Positions 22,427 through 34,661 of a stretch of DNA of 34,661 bases are shown here, piece by piece (the first letter of the stretch is position 1; every line of letters begins with the position of its first letter). Position numbers and translations under genes: made by a program. Source of the stretch: Mycobacterium sp. GA-1841 (lineage in GTDB: Bacteria; Actinomycetota; Actinomycetes; Mycobacteriales; Mycobacteriaceae); contig NZ_MBEQ01000123.1 of NCBI RefSeq assembly GCF_001954135.1, positions 1-34,661 of the forward strand. Direction: 5' to 3'. The notes under the pieces are model-generated. The model ran no database searches, was not told the origin of the DNA, and was given only the letters and a program-made list of their open reading frames with translations.

Positions 22427-23737
22427 CTACGTGCGCGCCAGCTCCTCGTCGAGGAACTCCGGCGGGTAGTCGTCGATGTCGTCCGGCGTCATGGCGGTCT
22501 GGCCGGTGTCGTCCCGCTGCGGCGTCGTGCTCAGCCGCAACCAACTGACCGCCGCGATCATGAAACATCCGAACACCAGCGGATACCACCCACTCGCGAG
22601 CTGACCGACCCAGAACCGGCGCAGGTCCAGATAGTTCCAATAGACGCCACTGAAATACATGGTGGTGTGGTTGTGGGCGGGCCGGTGCAACGTCCACATG
22701 AAGGTCATCGCGAACAGACCGACGGCACGACACATCCAGCCGGCTGTCCACGGTCGCTGTGTCGTCGACGCTTTCGCCACGAGCCAGAAGATCGCCGGGG
22801 CGAACCACACCCAGTGCGCCGCCCAACTGAACGGCGACACCGCACAGCCCAACAAGCCCACCAGCACGACCGCCAGCGCCCGTTCTCCTCGCCGGTGCGC
22901 CCACGCGGCCACCGTGAGACAGACACCAACCACTAACAGGCTCAACGCAATCCACAGCCACTCCGGCCGAAGGTCCGGTGCGAAGTAGCGGGCGAGAAAG
23001 CCGTTGATCGACTGGTTCGCCAGATGATCGATACGACTGATGTGCGACGTGTCCCCGAGGTGACTCCAAAACCAGGCGCTGTCGCGCGGCAGGAGCGGCC
23101 AGGTCAACGCCGCCGTTGCGGCGAACGTCGCTGTGGCCGTGACCGAGGCGCGCCACTGCCGGGTGACGAGCAGATACGGCAGGAACACGAGTGGGGTGAG
23201 CTTGATGCCCGCGGCCAAACCCAGTCCGATCCCTCGCCACCGGGCGCCGCTGGGGCGCAACAGATCGAGCATCACCATCGCCATGAGCACGATGTTGATC
23301 TGCCCCCACCACAACGTGGCCTGCACGGGTTCGACGTCGATGACGACCACGGCAAGTGCCGTACTCGTCACGCCCAGCCGAAAGTCCGTCCGTACACCGG
23401 CCAATTGCAGGATGCGCCACGCGATGAGGGCCAGCAGGCCGATCGACACGGCCAGCAGAACGAACTTGGCGACGTCGAAACCGAGCCAGGCCAACGGCGC
23501 CAGGATGAACGTCGCGAACGGCGGGTACACGAACCAGGCACCGCGCAGCGCCGGTTCCTGGTACAGGCTCCTACCATCCCAAGAAGCGTGTACCGCAGCG
23601 CGATACGTGTCCAGGTCGAAGTTGTTGCCCGTCAGTCCGTAGAACTGCGCACTGAACGGCACCAGGTGGTTGTGCACGACCAGCGCCAGGACAGCGATCA
23701 ACACTGTCCCTGAGACGACGCGACGTCGCAGCCTCAT
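22427..23737 (-). CDS. GT87 (DUF2029) polyprenol-phosphomannose-dependent mannosyltransferase
   Basis: 436 aa with about ten membrane helices. The GT87 signature region FDLDTYRAA contains the catalytic-type Asp in the first extracellular loop. Further family features are FVYPPFA, GLAAGIKLTPLVF and HLANQSINGF. Members (for example PimE) add alpha-1,2-mannose to PIM, LM or LAM outside the membrane, using polyprenyl-phosphate mannose. The C-terminal tail (about 40 residues) is acidic and cytoplasmic (PDDIDDYPPEF). It begins 18 bp after the gltD stop, so read-through from gltBD is possible. Acceptor unknown. Confidence 0.85.
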   Translation of the reverse strand: MRLRRRVVSGTVLIAVLALVVHNHLVPFSAQFYGLTGNNFDLDTYRAAVHASWDGRSLYQEPALRGAWFVYPPFATFILAPLAWLGFDVAKFVLLAVSIGLLALIAWRILQLAGVRTDFRLGVTSTALAVVVIDVEPVQATLWWGQINIVLMAMVMLDLLRPSGARWRGIGLGLAAGIKLTPLVFLPYLLVTRQWRASVTATATFAATAALTWPLLPRDSAWFWSHLGDTSHISRIDHLANQSINGFLARYFAPDLRPEWLWIALSLLVVGVCLTVAAWAHRRGERALAVVLVGLLGCAVSPFSWAAHWVWFAPAIFWLVAKASTTQRPWTAGWMCRAVGLFAMTFMWTLHRPAHNHTTMYFSGVYWNYLDLRRFWVGQLASGWYPLVFGCFMIAAVSWLRLSTTPQRDDTGQTAMTPDDIDDYPPEFLDEELART

Positions 23738-23755
23738 CCGCCTGCCGCAGCGCCC

Positions 23756-25214
23756 TTACCGCTGCGGCGCAGCCGTCGGCTTGATCGGCGCGGGCAGCGC
23801 GGTCTTGCTCATCAGGTAGCGGTCCACACCGGCGGCGGCAGCCCGACCCTCTGCGATTGCCCACACGATCAACGACTGCCCACGGCCCATGTCGCCGGCG
23901 ACGAACACACCGGGCACCGAAGTCTGGAAGTTGTCGTCGCGCTTGACGTTTCCGCGGTCGGTCAGCTCGACACCGAGGTTGGTCAGCAGGCCTTCCTTCT
24001 CCGGACCCACGAAGCCCATGGCGAGCAGCACCAGATCGGCCTTGAGTTCGAAGTCGGTCCCTTCGACCTTCTCGAACTTGCCGGCATTCATCTTGACCTC
24101 GTGCGCCCGCAGCCCGGTGACGCGACCGTCGGCGCCGGTGAATTCCTCGGTGTTGACCGAGAACACGCGCTCGCCGCCCTCTTCGTGAGCCGAGGACACC
24201 CGGAACATCAGCGGGTAGGTCGGCCACGGGGTCGAGTCCGCTCGGGTCTCCGGCGGTCGCGGCATGATCTCGAACTGGTGGATGCTGGCCGCGCCCTGAC
24301 GGTGCGAGGTGCCCAGGCAGTCCGCGCCGGTGTCGCCACCGCCGATGATGATGACGTGCTTGTCCTTGGCGGTGATCGGCGGCTGGCCGTCGGGGCCCAG
24401 GACGTCGTCGCCGAGCTGGACCCGGTTGGCCCACGGCAGGAACTCCATGGCCTGGTGGATGCCGTCGAGCTCGCGGCCCGGGATCGGCAGATCACGCCAG
24501 GCGGTGGCACCGCCGGCCAGTACGACGGCGTCGTAGTTCAGCCGCAGCTGCGCCACCGTGATGTCGACGCCGACGTTGACGCCGGGGCGGAACGTGGTGC
24601 CTTCGGCTGCCATCTGTTCCAGTCGCCGGTCGATGTGGCGCTTTTCCATCTTGAACTCGGGGATGCCGTAGCGCAGCAGTCCGCCGATGCGGTCGGCGCG
24701 CTCGAACACCGTGACGGTGTGGCCGGCGCGGGTGAGCTGTTGCGCCGCGGCCAATCCGGCCGGTCCGGACCCGACGACGGCGACCTTCTTACCGGTCTGC
24801 ACGTCGGGCATCTTCGGGACCACCCAGCCCTGGTCGAAGGCGTTGTCGATGATCTCGACCTCGACCTGCTTGATGGTCACCGGGTCCTGGTTGATGCCCA
24901 GGACGCACGACGCCTCGCACGGGGCGGGGCACAGCCGCCCGGTGAACTCCGGGAAGTTGTTGGTGGCGTGCAGCCGCTCGATCGCGTCGCGCCACCGGTC
25001 CCGGTACACCAGGTCGTTCCACTCGGGGATCAGGTTGCCCAGCGGACAGCCGTTGTGGCAGAACGGGATACCACAGTCCATGCATCGTGACGCCTGGTCC
25101 TGCAGAGTCTCGTGGGAGAAGTCCTCGTAGACCTCTTTCCAGTCCTTCAGCCGCAGCGGCACCGGCCGCCGAGGCGGGAGTTCGCGGGACGTGTGCTTGA
25201 GGAAACCGCGTGGA

Positions 25215-25222
<8 letters not shown>
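23756..25222 (-). CDS. gltD: Glutamate synthase small subunit GltD
   Basis: 488 aa, the same length as the M. tuberculosis protein. Takes electrons from NAD(P)H through FAD and two 4Fe-4S clusters to GltB. Cluster Cys motifs: CMDCGIPFCHNGCP and LCPAPCEASC. FAD site VAVVGSGPAGLAAA; NADPH site VIIIGGGDTGADC; C-terminal FAD motif GVFVAGDMGRG. The ATG at 25222 overlaps the gltB stop by 8 bp, giving translational coupling. An upstream in-frame start lies inside gltB and is rejected. Confidence 0.95.
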
Positions 25223-29813
<4,591 letters not shown>

Positions 29814-29971
29814 TCCCACCTTGCCCTTCAACACGCTTCTATGAAGCTTTACCGCGCCGGCAATAGGCCGGCTCGGCGTTGGTGGCCTCCGTGCAGCACT
29901 GGACGACGGCTATGTATCCCCACGCCATAAGTGAAGAAAACGATAAGGCAAAAACCGCAGTAGATGCCAAC

Positions 29972-29990
29972 TTAGCCAAGCCTAACTATA
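29972..29990 (-). promoter_or_regulatory. Iron-box-like element over a candidate gltB -10
   Basis: This 19-mer matches the degenerate IdeR box at 15 of 19 positions (12 of 19 against the strict consensus). On the minus strand its first six bases are TATAGT (29985-29990), a strong -10. Transcription would begin near 29978, giving a gltB leader of about 165 nt. No clear -35 is seen. The overlap is the arrangement of an iron-dependent repressor site. Confidence 0.4.
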
Positions 29991-30007
29991 CTGGTGGGCT
30001 GCCTTCG

Positions 30008-30034
30008 GGCCGTCTGCGACGGCCGTGCCGGCAC
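30008..30034. repeat. Adjacent hairpin and palindrome
   Basis: GGCCGTC (30008-30014) pairs with GACGGCC (30018-30024) around TGC, and is followed at once by the 10-bp palindrome GTGCCGGCAC (30025-30034). It lies upstream of the putative gltB promoter and may be a terminator or an operator. Confidence 0.4.
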
Positions 30035-30120
30035 GTATTGAATCCCTTTGCCGCCCTTGGGGTTTCCACCACGCGCCGATAGGTACCGCTCGGCCCTCGC
30101 CGCGGCCGGGCGCCACCCGC

Positions 30121-30290
30121 AGCGCTAATCTAGTTTGCTAGAAAAATCACACGCATCCGTTATAGTGCTGTTATATTACCCAATTTTCTTTGCAGGAAAG
30201 CCTAGTCAGATTCTTAGAATTGCATGGTCGGCGTCCCCGGGCCCGGCGGGACGGCCAGAGGAACCCCGTCCGAGCCGTAAACCTTTGTTC
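30121..30290 (+). other. AT-rich intergenic patch with promoter-like and hairpin elements
   Basis: Within the 564-bp gap between gltB and the thioesterase gene, 30121-30230 is clearly richer in A/T than its surroundings. It has a -10-like TATAGT (30161-30166), a CTAG-tttg-CTAG repeat and the palindrome ATTCTTAGAAT (30210-30220). A hairpin follows (GGACGG 30249-30254 with CCGTCC 30266-30271). It could encode a short RNA of about 100 nt or be an Lsr2-type binding patch. No coding frame seen. Confidence 0.3.
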
Positions 30291-30336
30291 ACCAACGGTT
30301 CTGCTTCATGTATCGCCGATACGGCCAGCACCGCCA

Positions 30337-30351
30337 TACCCCCGGGGGGTA
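30337..30351. promoter_or_regulatory. CsoR/RicR-like G-tract palindrome
   Basis: TACCCCCGGGGGGTA sits 26 bp before the thioesterase start. CsoR-family repressors bind operators of the type TACCC...GGGTA with inner C/G runs. A second palindrome, GTATCG-C-CGATAC (30310-30322), stands just upstream. No T-run follows, so a terminator is less likely. Confidence 0.4.
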
Positions 30352-30377
30352 GACGACCGTCACGGTAGGCGTAACTG

Positions 30378-31187
30378 TTGACGGCGATGCACTATCCGCT
30401 GAACACCCCGTTGGGCCGCATGGGCGTACAAACCCTGGAAGAAGGCCCGGACCGCTGCGTGGCGTCGATACCGGTCGGCGGCCTGCTGAACCCGCTGACC
30501 GGTCTTCCGACCGCCGCGCCACTGGCCATGCTGGTCGACCACGTCGGCGGCTTGGTCAACCACTATCGCCGCGCCGACGACGAGTGGACGGTGTCCAGCG
30601 AGCTGGCACTCGAGCTCACCCCTCATGCGCTGGAACTCGCCATGGCCCGGCCGGATGAGCCGGTGGTGGCCACCGGACGACCCGTCGGCCCCAAGGGCAC
30701 GGGTTCGTTGGGACTGTGCGAGCTGACGCACGGCGATCAGGTGGTCGGTACGGCGACCGTGCGTTCCTTCCATATCCACGCACCCGGTCACCTCATCGAA
30801 TGGCCCGCCGATTCGACCGAGGGCATCCCGCCCGCATCTCTGGCCGATCGGATGTCGGTCGAGGTCGCCGAGACCGGCGGCCGCGCGACGGTGTTGCGTC
30901 AGCTGTCCGACCCGGTCGTCAACAACAGCATCGGCGTCGTGCACGGCGGAATCTCGGCTGCCGCACTGGAACTCGTGGGCTCGGCTTCGCTCGGCGACGC
31001 CGCCGGGGCACTGTGGCGCACGGCGTCGCTACGGGTCAACTACCTGCGGCAGTTCCGCGGTGGCAGCGAATCCCGTTATGAGGCAAGTCCGTTGCGGGTG
31101 GGGCGCAGCTCGGGAGTCGCCGACGCGCAGGCCATCGGGGATGACGGCGCAGTGGCGCTCATGGCGAGGCTGACCGCGTACCGCTGA
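30378..31187 (+). CDS. PaaI-type double-hotdog thioesterase
   Basis: 269 aa. Two hotdog modules: N-terminal about 25-130 (LVDHVGGLVNHYRR, VSSELALELTP) and C-terminal about 150-265 (NNSIGVVHGGISAAALEL, ASLRVNYLRQFRG). The second keeps the N-x-x-G-x-xHGG signature of PaaI/acyl-CoA thioesterases; the first is degenerate, as usual in fused forms. The TTG at 30378 has GTAGGCG at suitable spacing; an ATG at 30387 is the alternative. It would hydrolyse an acyl- or aryl-CoA. Regulation by the upstream palindrome is possible. No operon partner. Confidence 0.78.
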   Translation: MTAMHYPLNTPLGRMGVQTLEEGPDRCVASIPVGGLLNPLTGLPTAAPLAMLVDHVGGLVNHYRRADDEWTVSSELALELTPHALELAMARPDEPVVATGRPVGPKGTGSLGLCELTHGDQVVGTATVRSFHIHAPGHLIEWPADSTEGIPPASLADRMSVEVAETGGRATVLRQLSDPVVNNSIGVVHGGISAAALELVGSASLGDAAGALWRTASLRVNYLRQFRGGSESRYEASPLRVGRSSGVADAQAIGDDGAVALMARLTAYR

Positions 31188-31202
31188 GTCGCATTGCGCC
31201 GA

Positions 31203-31236
31203 AGCAGTTCTGGTGTCGAGAGCAGTTCTGGTGTCG
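31203..31236. repeat. Two tandem copies of a 16-bp motif upstream of the aquaporin gene
   Basis: AGCAGTTCTGGTGTCG at 31203-31218 and 31221-31236, period 18 bp, identical. It starts right after the thioesterase stop. It could be a recent duplication or a direct-repeat regulator site. Confidence 0.8.
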
Positions 31237-31368
31237 GGTCAGTTTCGATGCTGCTACGAAAATATCGATCTGCCAACGATTCGGCCACGACGATCGCGCC
31301 ACCCTCCGATGGCATGTGACGCTCCGGTCAGTGCATGTCCGACCGACCCGAGTGCGGAGGAGTTCACC

Positions 31369-32142
31369 ATGAGTAAGCCCGCAATGCGACACCGCTTGGC
31401 GGCCGAGTTCATCGGGACATTCTGGCTGGTCCTTGGCGGTTGCGGTAGCGCGGTCTTCGCCGCGAAGGTGGTCTCTGACGGCATCTCCGTGGGGATCGGA
31501 TTCCTCGGGGTCGCGCTGGCATTCGGCCTGACGGTGCTGACCGGCGTGTACGCCTTCGGCACCCTCTCCGGCGGCCATTTCAATCCGGCGGTCTCACTCG
31601 GCGCCGCGTTGGCCCGCCGCATCGAATGGGCAGCCCTTGTGCCGTATTGGATTTCGCAGGTGCTCGGCGGTCTGCTGGCCGGCCTGGTGATCTATGTGAT
31701 CGCCAGCGGAAAGGACGGATGGTCGGCCACCGGCAACATGGCGGCCAACGGCTACGGCGAGCACTCCCCCGGCGGGTATTCGCTGGCCGCGGTGTTGCTC
31801 GCCGAGGCAATACTCACCGCGATCTTCCTGTTGGTCATCCTCGGTTCCACCGACGACCGCGCGCCGAAGGGCTTTGCGGGGCTGGCGATCGGGCTCACGC
31901 TGACGCTGATTCACCTCGTCGCGATCCCGATCTCCAACACCTCGGTCAACCCCGCCCGCTCCACGGCTGTCGCATTCTTCAACGGCAACGGTGCACCGGC
32001 GCAGCTGTGGGCGTTCTGGTTGGCCCCCCTGGTCGGCGCCGCCATTGCCGGCCTGGCCTATCCGTTCCTGTTCGGTGTAGCCGAGAAACTGGCCGAACGC
32101 CCGGTGCGCGAGGATGCGTTGGATCGGGAGGACGGCCGCTAG
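31369..32142 (+). CDS. aqpZ: Aquaporin Z-type water channel
   Basis: 257 aa with six membrane helices and two NPA half-helices: NPA 72-74 (GGHFNPAVSLG) and NPA 194-196 (NTSVNPARS). The aromatic/arginine filter residues Phe52, His182, Thr191 and Arg197 match E. coli AqpZ (Phe-His-Thr-Arg), so it should pass water and exclude glycerol. The ATG at 31369 has the strong site GGAGGAG (31356-31362); earlier in-frame starts lie in intergenic sequence. M. tuberculosis lacks an AqpZ, so this is a feature of environmental mycobacteria. The C-terminal tail is charged. Confidence 0.92.
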   Translation: MSKPAMRHRLAAEFIGTFWLVLGGCGSAVFAAKVVSDGISVGIGFLGVALAFGLTVLTGVYAFGTLSGGHFNPAVSLGAALARRIEWAALVPYWISQVLGGLLAGLVIYVIASGKDGWSATGNMAANGYGEHSPGGYSLAAVLLAEAILTAIFLLVILGSTDDRAPKGFAGLAIGLTLTLIHLVAIPISNTSVNPARSTAVAFFNGNGAPAQLWAFWLAPLVGAAIAGLAYPFLFGVAEKLAERPVREDALDREDGR

Positions 32143-32176
32143 GCCAGGCCGGCGGGCCGAATTCACCGCTGACCAA

Positions 32177-32728
32177 CTAGGCGCTCTTGCGTCGCGCCTT
32201 ACCTGCCGCACCCTTCTCGGTGGGTGCGCCCTCATGGGCCAGCTGGCCGCCGGCGCTCTCCAGGTGAGCGCGCACGAACCACTGGAACTTTTCCAGCTCG
32301 GCGGCGTGATCGATGAGGATGTCCTGGGTCACCGGGTCGAGCTTTTCGAGCTTCTCGATCCCGTCGCGGGTGTCTTCGATGACCCCGTTGTACACCAGGT
32401 CGAGAGCGGCGAGGTGGGCCTGCACGGTGTCGCGTCCCACCGAGTAGTCATCCCAGGTGCGGTCGGCGACAATGGCGCCGGGGGTGCCCTTCGGGGACTG
32501 CCCCAGGGCGGCGATCCGCTCGGCCACCTCGTCGGCGTAGCCCCGGACCAGCTCGACCTGCGGGTCGATCATCTCGTGCACCCCGATGAAGTTCGGCCCG
32601 ACGACGTTCCAGTGGATGTGCTTGAGCGTCAGGTGCAGGTCGTTGTAGGTGCTGAGTTGCTTCTGCAGCAGCTTGGCGGTCTCAGCGCCCTGCTTGTCGG
32701 TCATGCCGGGGATGGTGAACGCGGTCAT
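32177..32728 (-). CDS. dps: Dps DNA-binding ferroxidase
   Basis: 183 aa, the same length as M. smegmatis Dps1. Assembles to a 12-mer that oxidises iron with peroxide and coats DNA in starved cells. Ferroxidase ligands: His39 (KHIHWN), His51, Asp66 and Glu70. The C-terminal tail AAGKARRKSA is the basic DNA-binding arm described for the smegmatis protein. The ATG at 32728 has AAAGGA upstream; a longer frame to 32776 covers the promoter. M. tuberculosis lacks this gene. Converges on aqpZ with a 34-bp gap. Confidence 0.94.
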   Translation of the reverse strand: MTAFTIPGMTDKQGAETAKLLQKQLSTYNDLHLTLKHIHWNVVGPNFIGVHEMIDPQVELVRGYADEVAERIAALGQSPKGTPGAIVADRTWDDYSVGRDTVQAHLAALDLVYNGVIEDTRDGIEKLEKLDPVTQDILIDHAAELEKFQWFVRAHLESAGGQLAHEGAPTEKGAAGKARRKSA

Positions 32729-32765
32729 TGCGGTTCCTTTCGGTTCACGTTCGGTCGCGTCCCGG

Positions 32766-32791
32766 GTACCCGACATCCCCGTCGGGCAATC
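32766..32791 (-). promoter_or_regulatory. Possible SigF-type promoter of dps
   Basis: The minus strand has GGGTAC (32766-32771) 15 bp after GATTG (32787-32791), resembling SigF elements (GGTTT, GGGTA). M. smegmatis dps is known to be driven by stress sigma factors. The -35 match is poor. Confidence 0.3.
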
Positions 32792-32796
32792 ACGAT

Positions 32797-33699
32797 CTAC
32801 AGCACACGCAGGTTCGGTATCGCCTGCCGCGCACCGAAACGCGGATTGTGGGCCAGCCCACTGGCTTCCAGCAGTCGCACTGCGCGCTGGCGGTGCGGGC
32901 GCAACGGTTCGAGCAGTTCCACCATCTCCGCGTCGTCGATCGGTCGGCCGAGCAGGGTGCGTCCCACCATGGTCGACAGGTGGTAATCCCCCACGGAGAG
33001 GGCGTCGGCGTCGCCGAACGCGCGCTGCACGGTTTCAGCCGCGGTCCACTCGCCGACTCCCGGCAGGGACCGCAGCGCGGTCACGGCCTTCTCAGCCGTC
33101 AGCCGTTCCAGGGAATCGGCGCGTCGGGCACATCCGACGATGGTGCGGGCCCGGCCTGGATCCACGTTGGCCCGGTGGTACTCCCACGATGGGATGCGTC
33201 TCCAGACGTCCGGACTCGGCATCACGCGCATCCCGGCGGGGGCCGGACCGGGAGCCGGCGCGCCATATTTCGTCACCAACCGCCGCCAGGCCCACCACGC
33301 GTCCATGCCCGAGACGCGTTGCTCGATGATTGCGGGCACCAGTGCCTCGAACACCCGTCCGCTGCGCCCGAGCCGCAGGTGCGGCACCCGACGATGTGCC
33401 TCGGCGATCGTCGGCTCCACCGGGTCGAACCCGCTGACATCGTCCTCCGCGCCGATCAGCGCCGGAAAGCCATCAAGGAATTCCGCGCCACCGGGTCCCC
33501 ATGCCTCGCAGTCCACCGTGTTGGGCGACGCGGTGCTGATTCGCGCGGTGACCGGGCCACTCGTCATCAGGCTGGTGCGCCAGATCGCGCCGTCGACCTC
33601 GGTCCGCTGGCAGGGGTTCCCGCTGCTGCGACGCCATGGCGCGAGGGTCAGACCGACGCTGGCCGGACCGTCGAACACGACGCTGGTGGAGGGCACCAC
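32797..33699 (-). CDS. AlkA-like HhH-GPD DNA glycosylase
   Basis: 300 aa. C-terminal HhH-GPD core: LPGVGEWTAAETVQRAFGDA, followed by SVGDYHLS, whose Asp is the catalytic position. Upstream VPAIIEQRVSG matches the AlkA-type helix (IIxQQVS). The N-terminal 90 residues form the beta domain of AlkA-type 3-methyladenine glycosylases. Removes alkylated bases from DNA. GTG start at 33699 (a second GTG follows). It starts 6 bp after the DUF427 stop and ends 68 bp before the dps start. No Ada-like regulator is next to it. Confidence 0.8.
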   Translation of the reverse strand: MVPSTSVVFDGPASVGLTLAPWRRSSGNPCQRTEVDGAIWRTSLMTSGPVTARISTASPNTVDCEAWGPGGAEFLDGFPALIGAEDDVSGFDPVEPTIAEAHRRVPHLRLGRSGRVFEALVPAIIEQRVSGMDAWWAWRRLVTKYGAPAPGPAPAGMRVMPSPDVWRRIPSWEYHRANVDPGRARTIVGCARRADSLERLTAEKAVTALRSLPGVGEWTAAETVQRAFGDADALSVGDYHLSTMVGRTLLGRPIDDAEMVELLEPLRPHRQRAVRLLEASGLAHNPRFGARQAIPNLRVL

Positions 33700-33705
33700 A
33701 CCAGG

Positions 33706-34062
33706 CTAGGTCAGGGTGATGTCGGCCTTGTCGGGGTAGAACGCGAGACGCCCGGCGATGCCGGATACGGCCGGGTACGGCTGTTCGTACGTCCAGATCG
33801 CGTCGTCGATCCCGCCGACGTGGTAGTAGTTGGCCTCGCCCTTGAACGGGCAGTAGGTCGTGGTATCGCTGCGGGTCAGGGTCGCGATGACGTCCGCGCG
33901 CGGAATGTACTGGACCGCGGGGTAGGTCGATTCCTGCAACGTGAGCGCGTCGTCGGTTTCGGCGACCACCTCACCGTTGACCCGCACCGTGACGTGACGG
34001 CCGGTGGGTGTGACGGTGATGGGATGGAGGGCGTTGGGTTTGAGTATGGGGCGTTCGGTCAT
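33706..34062 (-). CDS. DUF427 protein
   Basis: 118 aa. DUF427 features: VTVRVNGEVVAETDDALTL, YPAVQYIPRADV, YCPFKGEANYY and the closing IAGRLAFYPDKADI. Small beta-rich fold, function unknown; relatives are widespread in actinobacteria and often lie beside oxidoreductase or repair genes. The ATG at 34062 has GGGG upstream; a longer frame to 34173 reads back through the divergent gene. Followed within 6 bp by the glycosylase gene. Confidence 0.88.
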   Translation of the reverse strand: MTERPILKPNALHPITVTPTGRHVTVRVNGEVVAETDDALTLQESTYPAVQYIPRADVIATLTRSDTTTYCPFKGEANYYHVGGIDDAIWTYEQPYPAVSGIAGRLAFYPDKADITLT

Positions 34063-34087
34063 ACCCCATTCAACATACGATCGGCCC

Positions 34088-34549
34088 ATGAATGCTCCCG
34101 CTCCCGTGAAAGCCACCGTATCGATCGCCGCCGATCCCGCCGCGGTGTACGCGCTCATCACCGATCTACCCACTTTGGCATCGCTGGCCGAGGAGGCTCA
34201 CGCGATGGAATGGCAGAAGGGCAACTCGGCCAGTCCCGGTTCGGTGTTCAAGGGACACAATCGCAATGGCGCCAAGAGCTGGTCCACTACGTGCACCGTC
34301 ACCGACGCCGAGCCGGGCAAGGCGTTCGCCTTCGATGTGAAGTCACTGGTGTTCCCGGTCGCGCACTGGCGGTACGACATCGCCGCCAGCGACGGTGGCT
34401 GCACGGTTACCGAATCGACCTGGGACCGCCGCGCTGGCTGGTTCAAGAAGATCGCGGGGTTGGCCACCGGGGTCTCCGATCGTGATGGTGCCAATGCGGA
34501 GCACATTCGGCTGACCCTGCAGCGCCTCAAGGAGCGCGCCGAGGGCTGA
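34088..34549 (+). CDS. SRPBCC (START-like) family protein
   Basis: 153 aa with one helix-grip fold: VKATVSIAADPAAVYALITD at the start, SWSTTCTVTDAEPGKAFAFDV in the middle and a long C-terminal helix (AEHIRLTLQRLKERAEG). Such proteins bind hydrophobic ligands in a cavity; some are polyketide cyclases. The ligand is unknown. The ATG at 34088 is 25 bp from the divergent DUF427 start, so the two share a promoter region. An in-frame GTG at 34004 lies inside the DUF427 gene and is rejected. Confidence 0.8.
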   Translation: MNAPAPVKATVSIAADPAAVYALITDLPTLASLAEEAHAMEWQKGNSASPGSVFKGHNRNGAKSWSTTCTVTDAEPGKAFAFDVKSLVFPVAHWRYDIAASDGGCTVTESTWDRRAGWFKKIAGLATGVSDRDGANAEHIRLTLQRLKERAEG

Positions 34550-34558
34550 TGCCTCCCG

Positions 34559-34661
34559 TCAGAACGGGGGTGGTGGTCCGTATTCCTCGGTGAGCCAGAT
34601 TTGGTATTGGCGTTCGACGTCGAGGGCGTTGTTGATTTCGGCGCGCAGGTGGCGTTCGTTC
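34559..34661 (-). CDS. C-terminal end of a 13E12/DUF222-type HNH protein (partial)
   Basis: Only the last 33 codons are inside the window. They encode a segment ending ERQYQIWLTEEYGPPPPF, the typical C-terminus of mycobacterial 13E12-repeat (DUF222, HNH endonuclease) proteins. The rest lies beyond the right edge. These genes are multicopy and exchange by recombination. Confidence 0.6.
   Translation of the reverse strand, partial: NERHLRAEINNALDVERQYQIWLTEEYGPPPPF

Overview
The window is high-GC DNA from a fast-growing mycobacterium (Mycolicibacterium type). The evidence is the gene order: LCP protein, bfrB, glpQ1, a DUF4328-type membrane gene, sodA, an Rv3847-like gene, espR, an Rv3850-like gene, an H-NS-like gene, rraA, ethA/ethR, a PHP gene, gltD, gltB. 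This follows M. tuberculosis Rv3840-Rv3859c closely. The extra genes, notably a third-type DinB polymerase next to ethR and a 183-residue Dps, resemble the M. smegmatis version of the region. All identifications come from reading the sequence and from recalled family knowledge; no database search was run.

Layout. 1-6134 is an iron/oxidative-stress block: a partial LCP cell-wall ligase, ferritin BfrB behind IdeR-like iron boxes, a minus-strand operon (rhodanese, membrane protein, GlpQ1), a cluster of DnaA-box-like sites, an overlooked 52-aa membrane protein with an 8-codon leader frame, sodA and an Rv3847-like gene. 6135-6989 has no convincing gene but contains a candidate structured RNA and leads to espR. 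7455-10287 is a minus-strand cassette of three genes (Thr/Pro-rich surface protein, ImmA/IrrE-type HEXXH protease, polytopic membrane protein). It lies between espR and the Rv3850-like gene, which are neighbours in M. tuberculosis. 10500-14812 runs on the plus strand: Rv3850-like, a His-containing membrane protein, a YcnI-CopC-CopD copper set, H-NS-like and RraA.

14823-18243 holds the divergent ethA/ethR pair, with a 55-bp operator of three 15-bp palindromes at exact 20-bp spacing, and dinB, whose start codon lies inside a palindromic SOS-box-like site. 18240-21061 is a minus-strand run (4-TM protein, PHP/HhH protein, aldehyde dehydrogenase). 21211-23737 has an F420-type LLM oxidoreductase, a strong hairpin, an overlooked 46-aa ORF and a GT87-like mannosyltransferase. 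23756-29813 is gltB-gltD with an iron-box-like element over a candidate -10. A regulatory-looking intergenic region with a CsoR/RicR-like palindrome precedes a double-hotdog thioesterase, aquaporin Z, dps, an AlkA-like glycosylase, a DUF427 protein, an SRPBCC protein and the C-terminal end of a 13E12/DUF222-type HNH protein at the right edge.

Common theme: iron storage and detoxification (BfrB, Dps, SodA), Fe-S nitrogen assimilation (GltBD), DNA repair (DinB, AlkA-like) and nucleoid proteins (EspR, H-NS-like, Dps). The best candidates for undescribed biology are the surface protein-protease-membrane cassette, the structured intergenic RNA, the two small ORFs, and the regulatory palindromes at dinB, gltB and the thioesterase gene.
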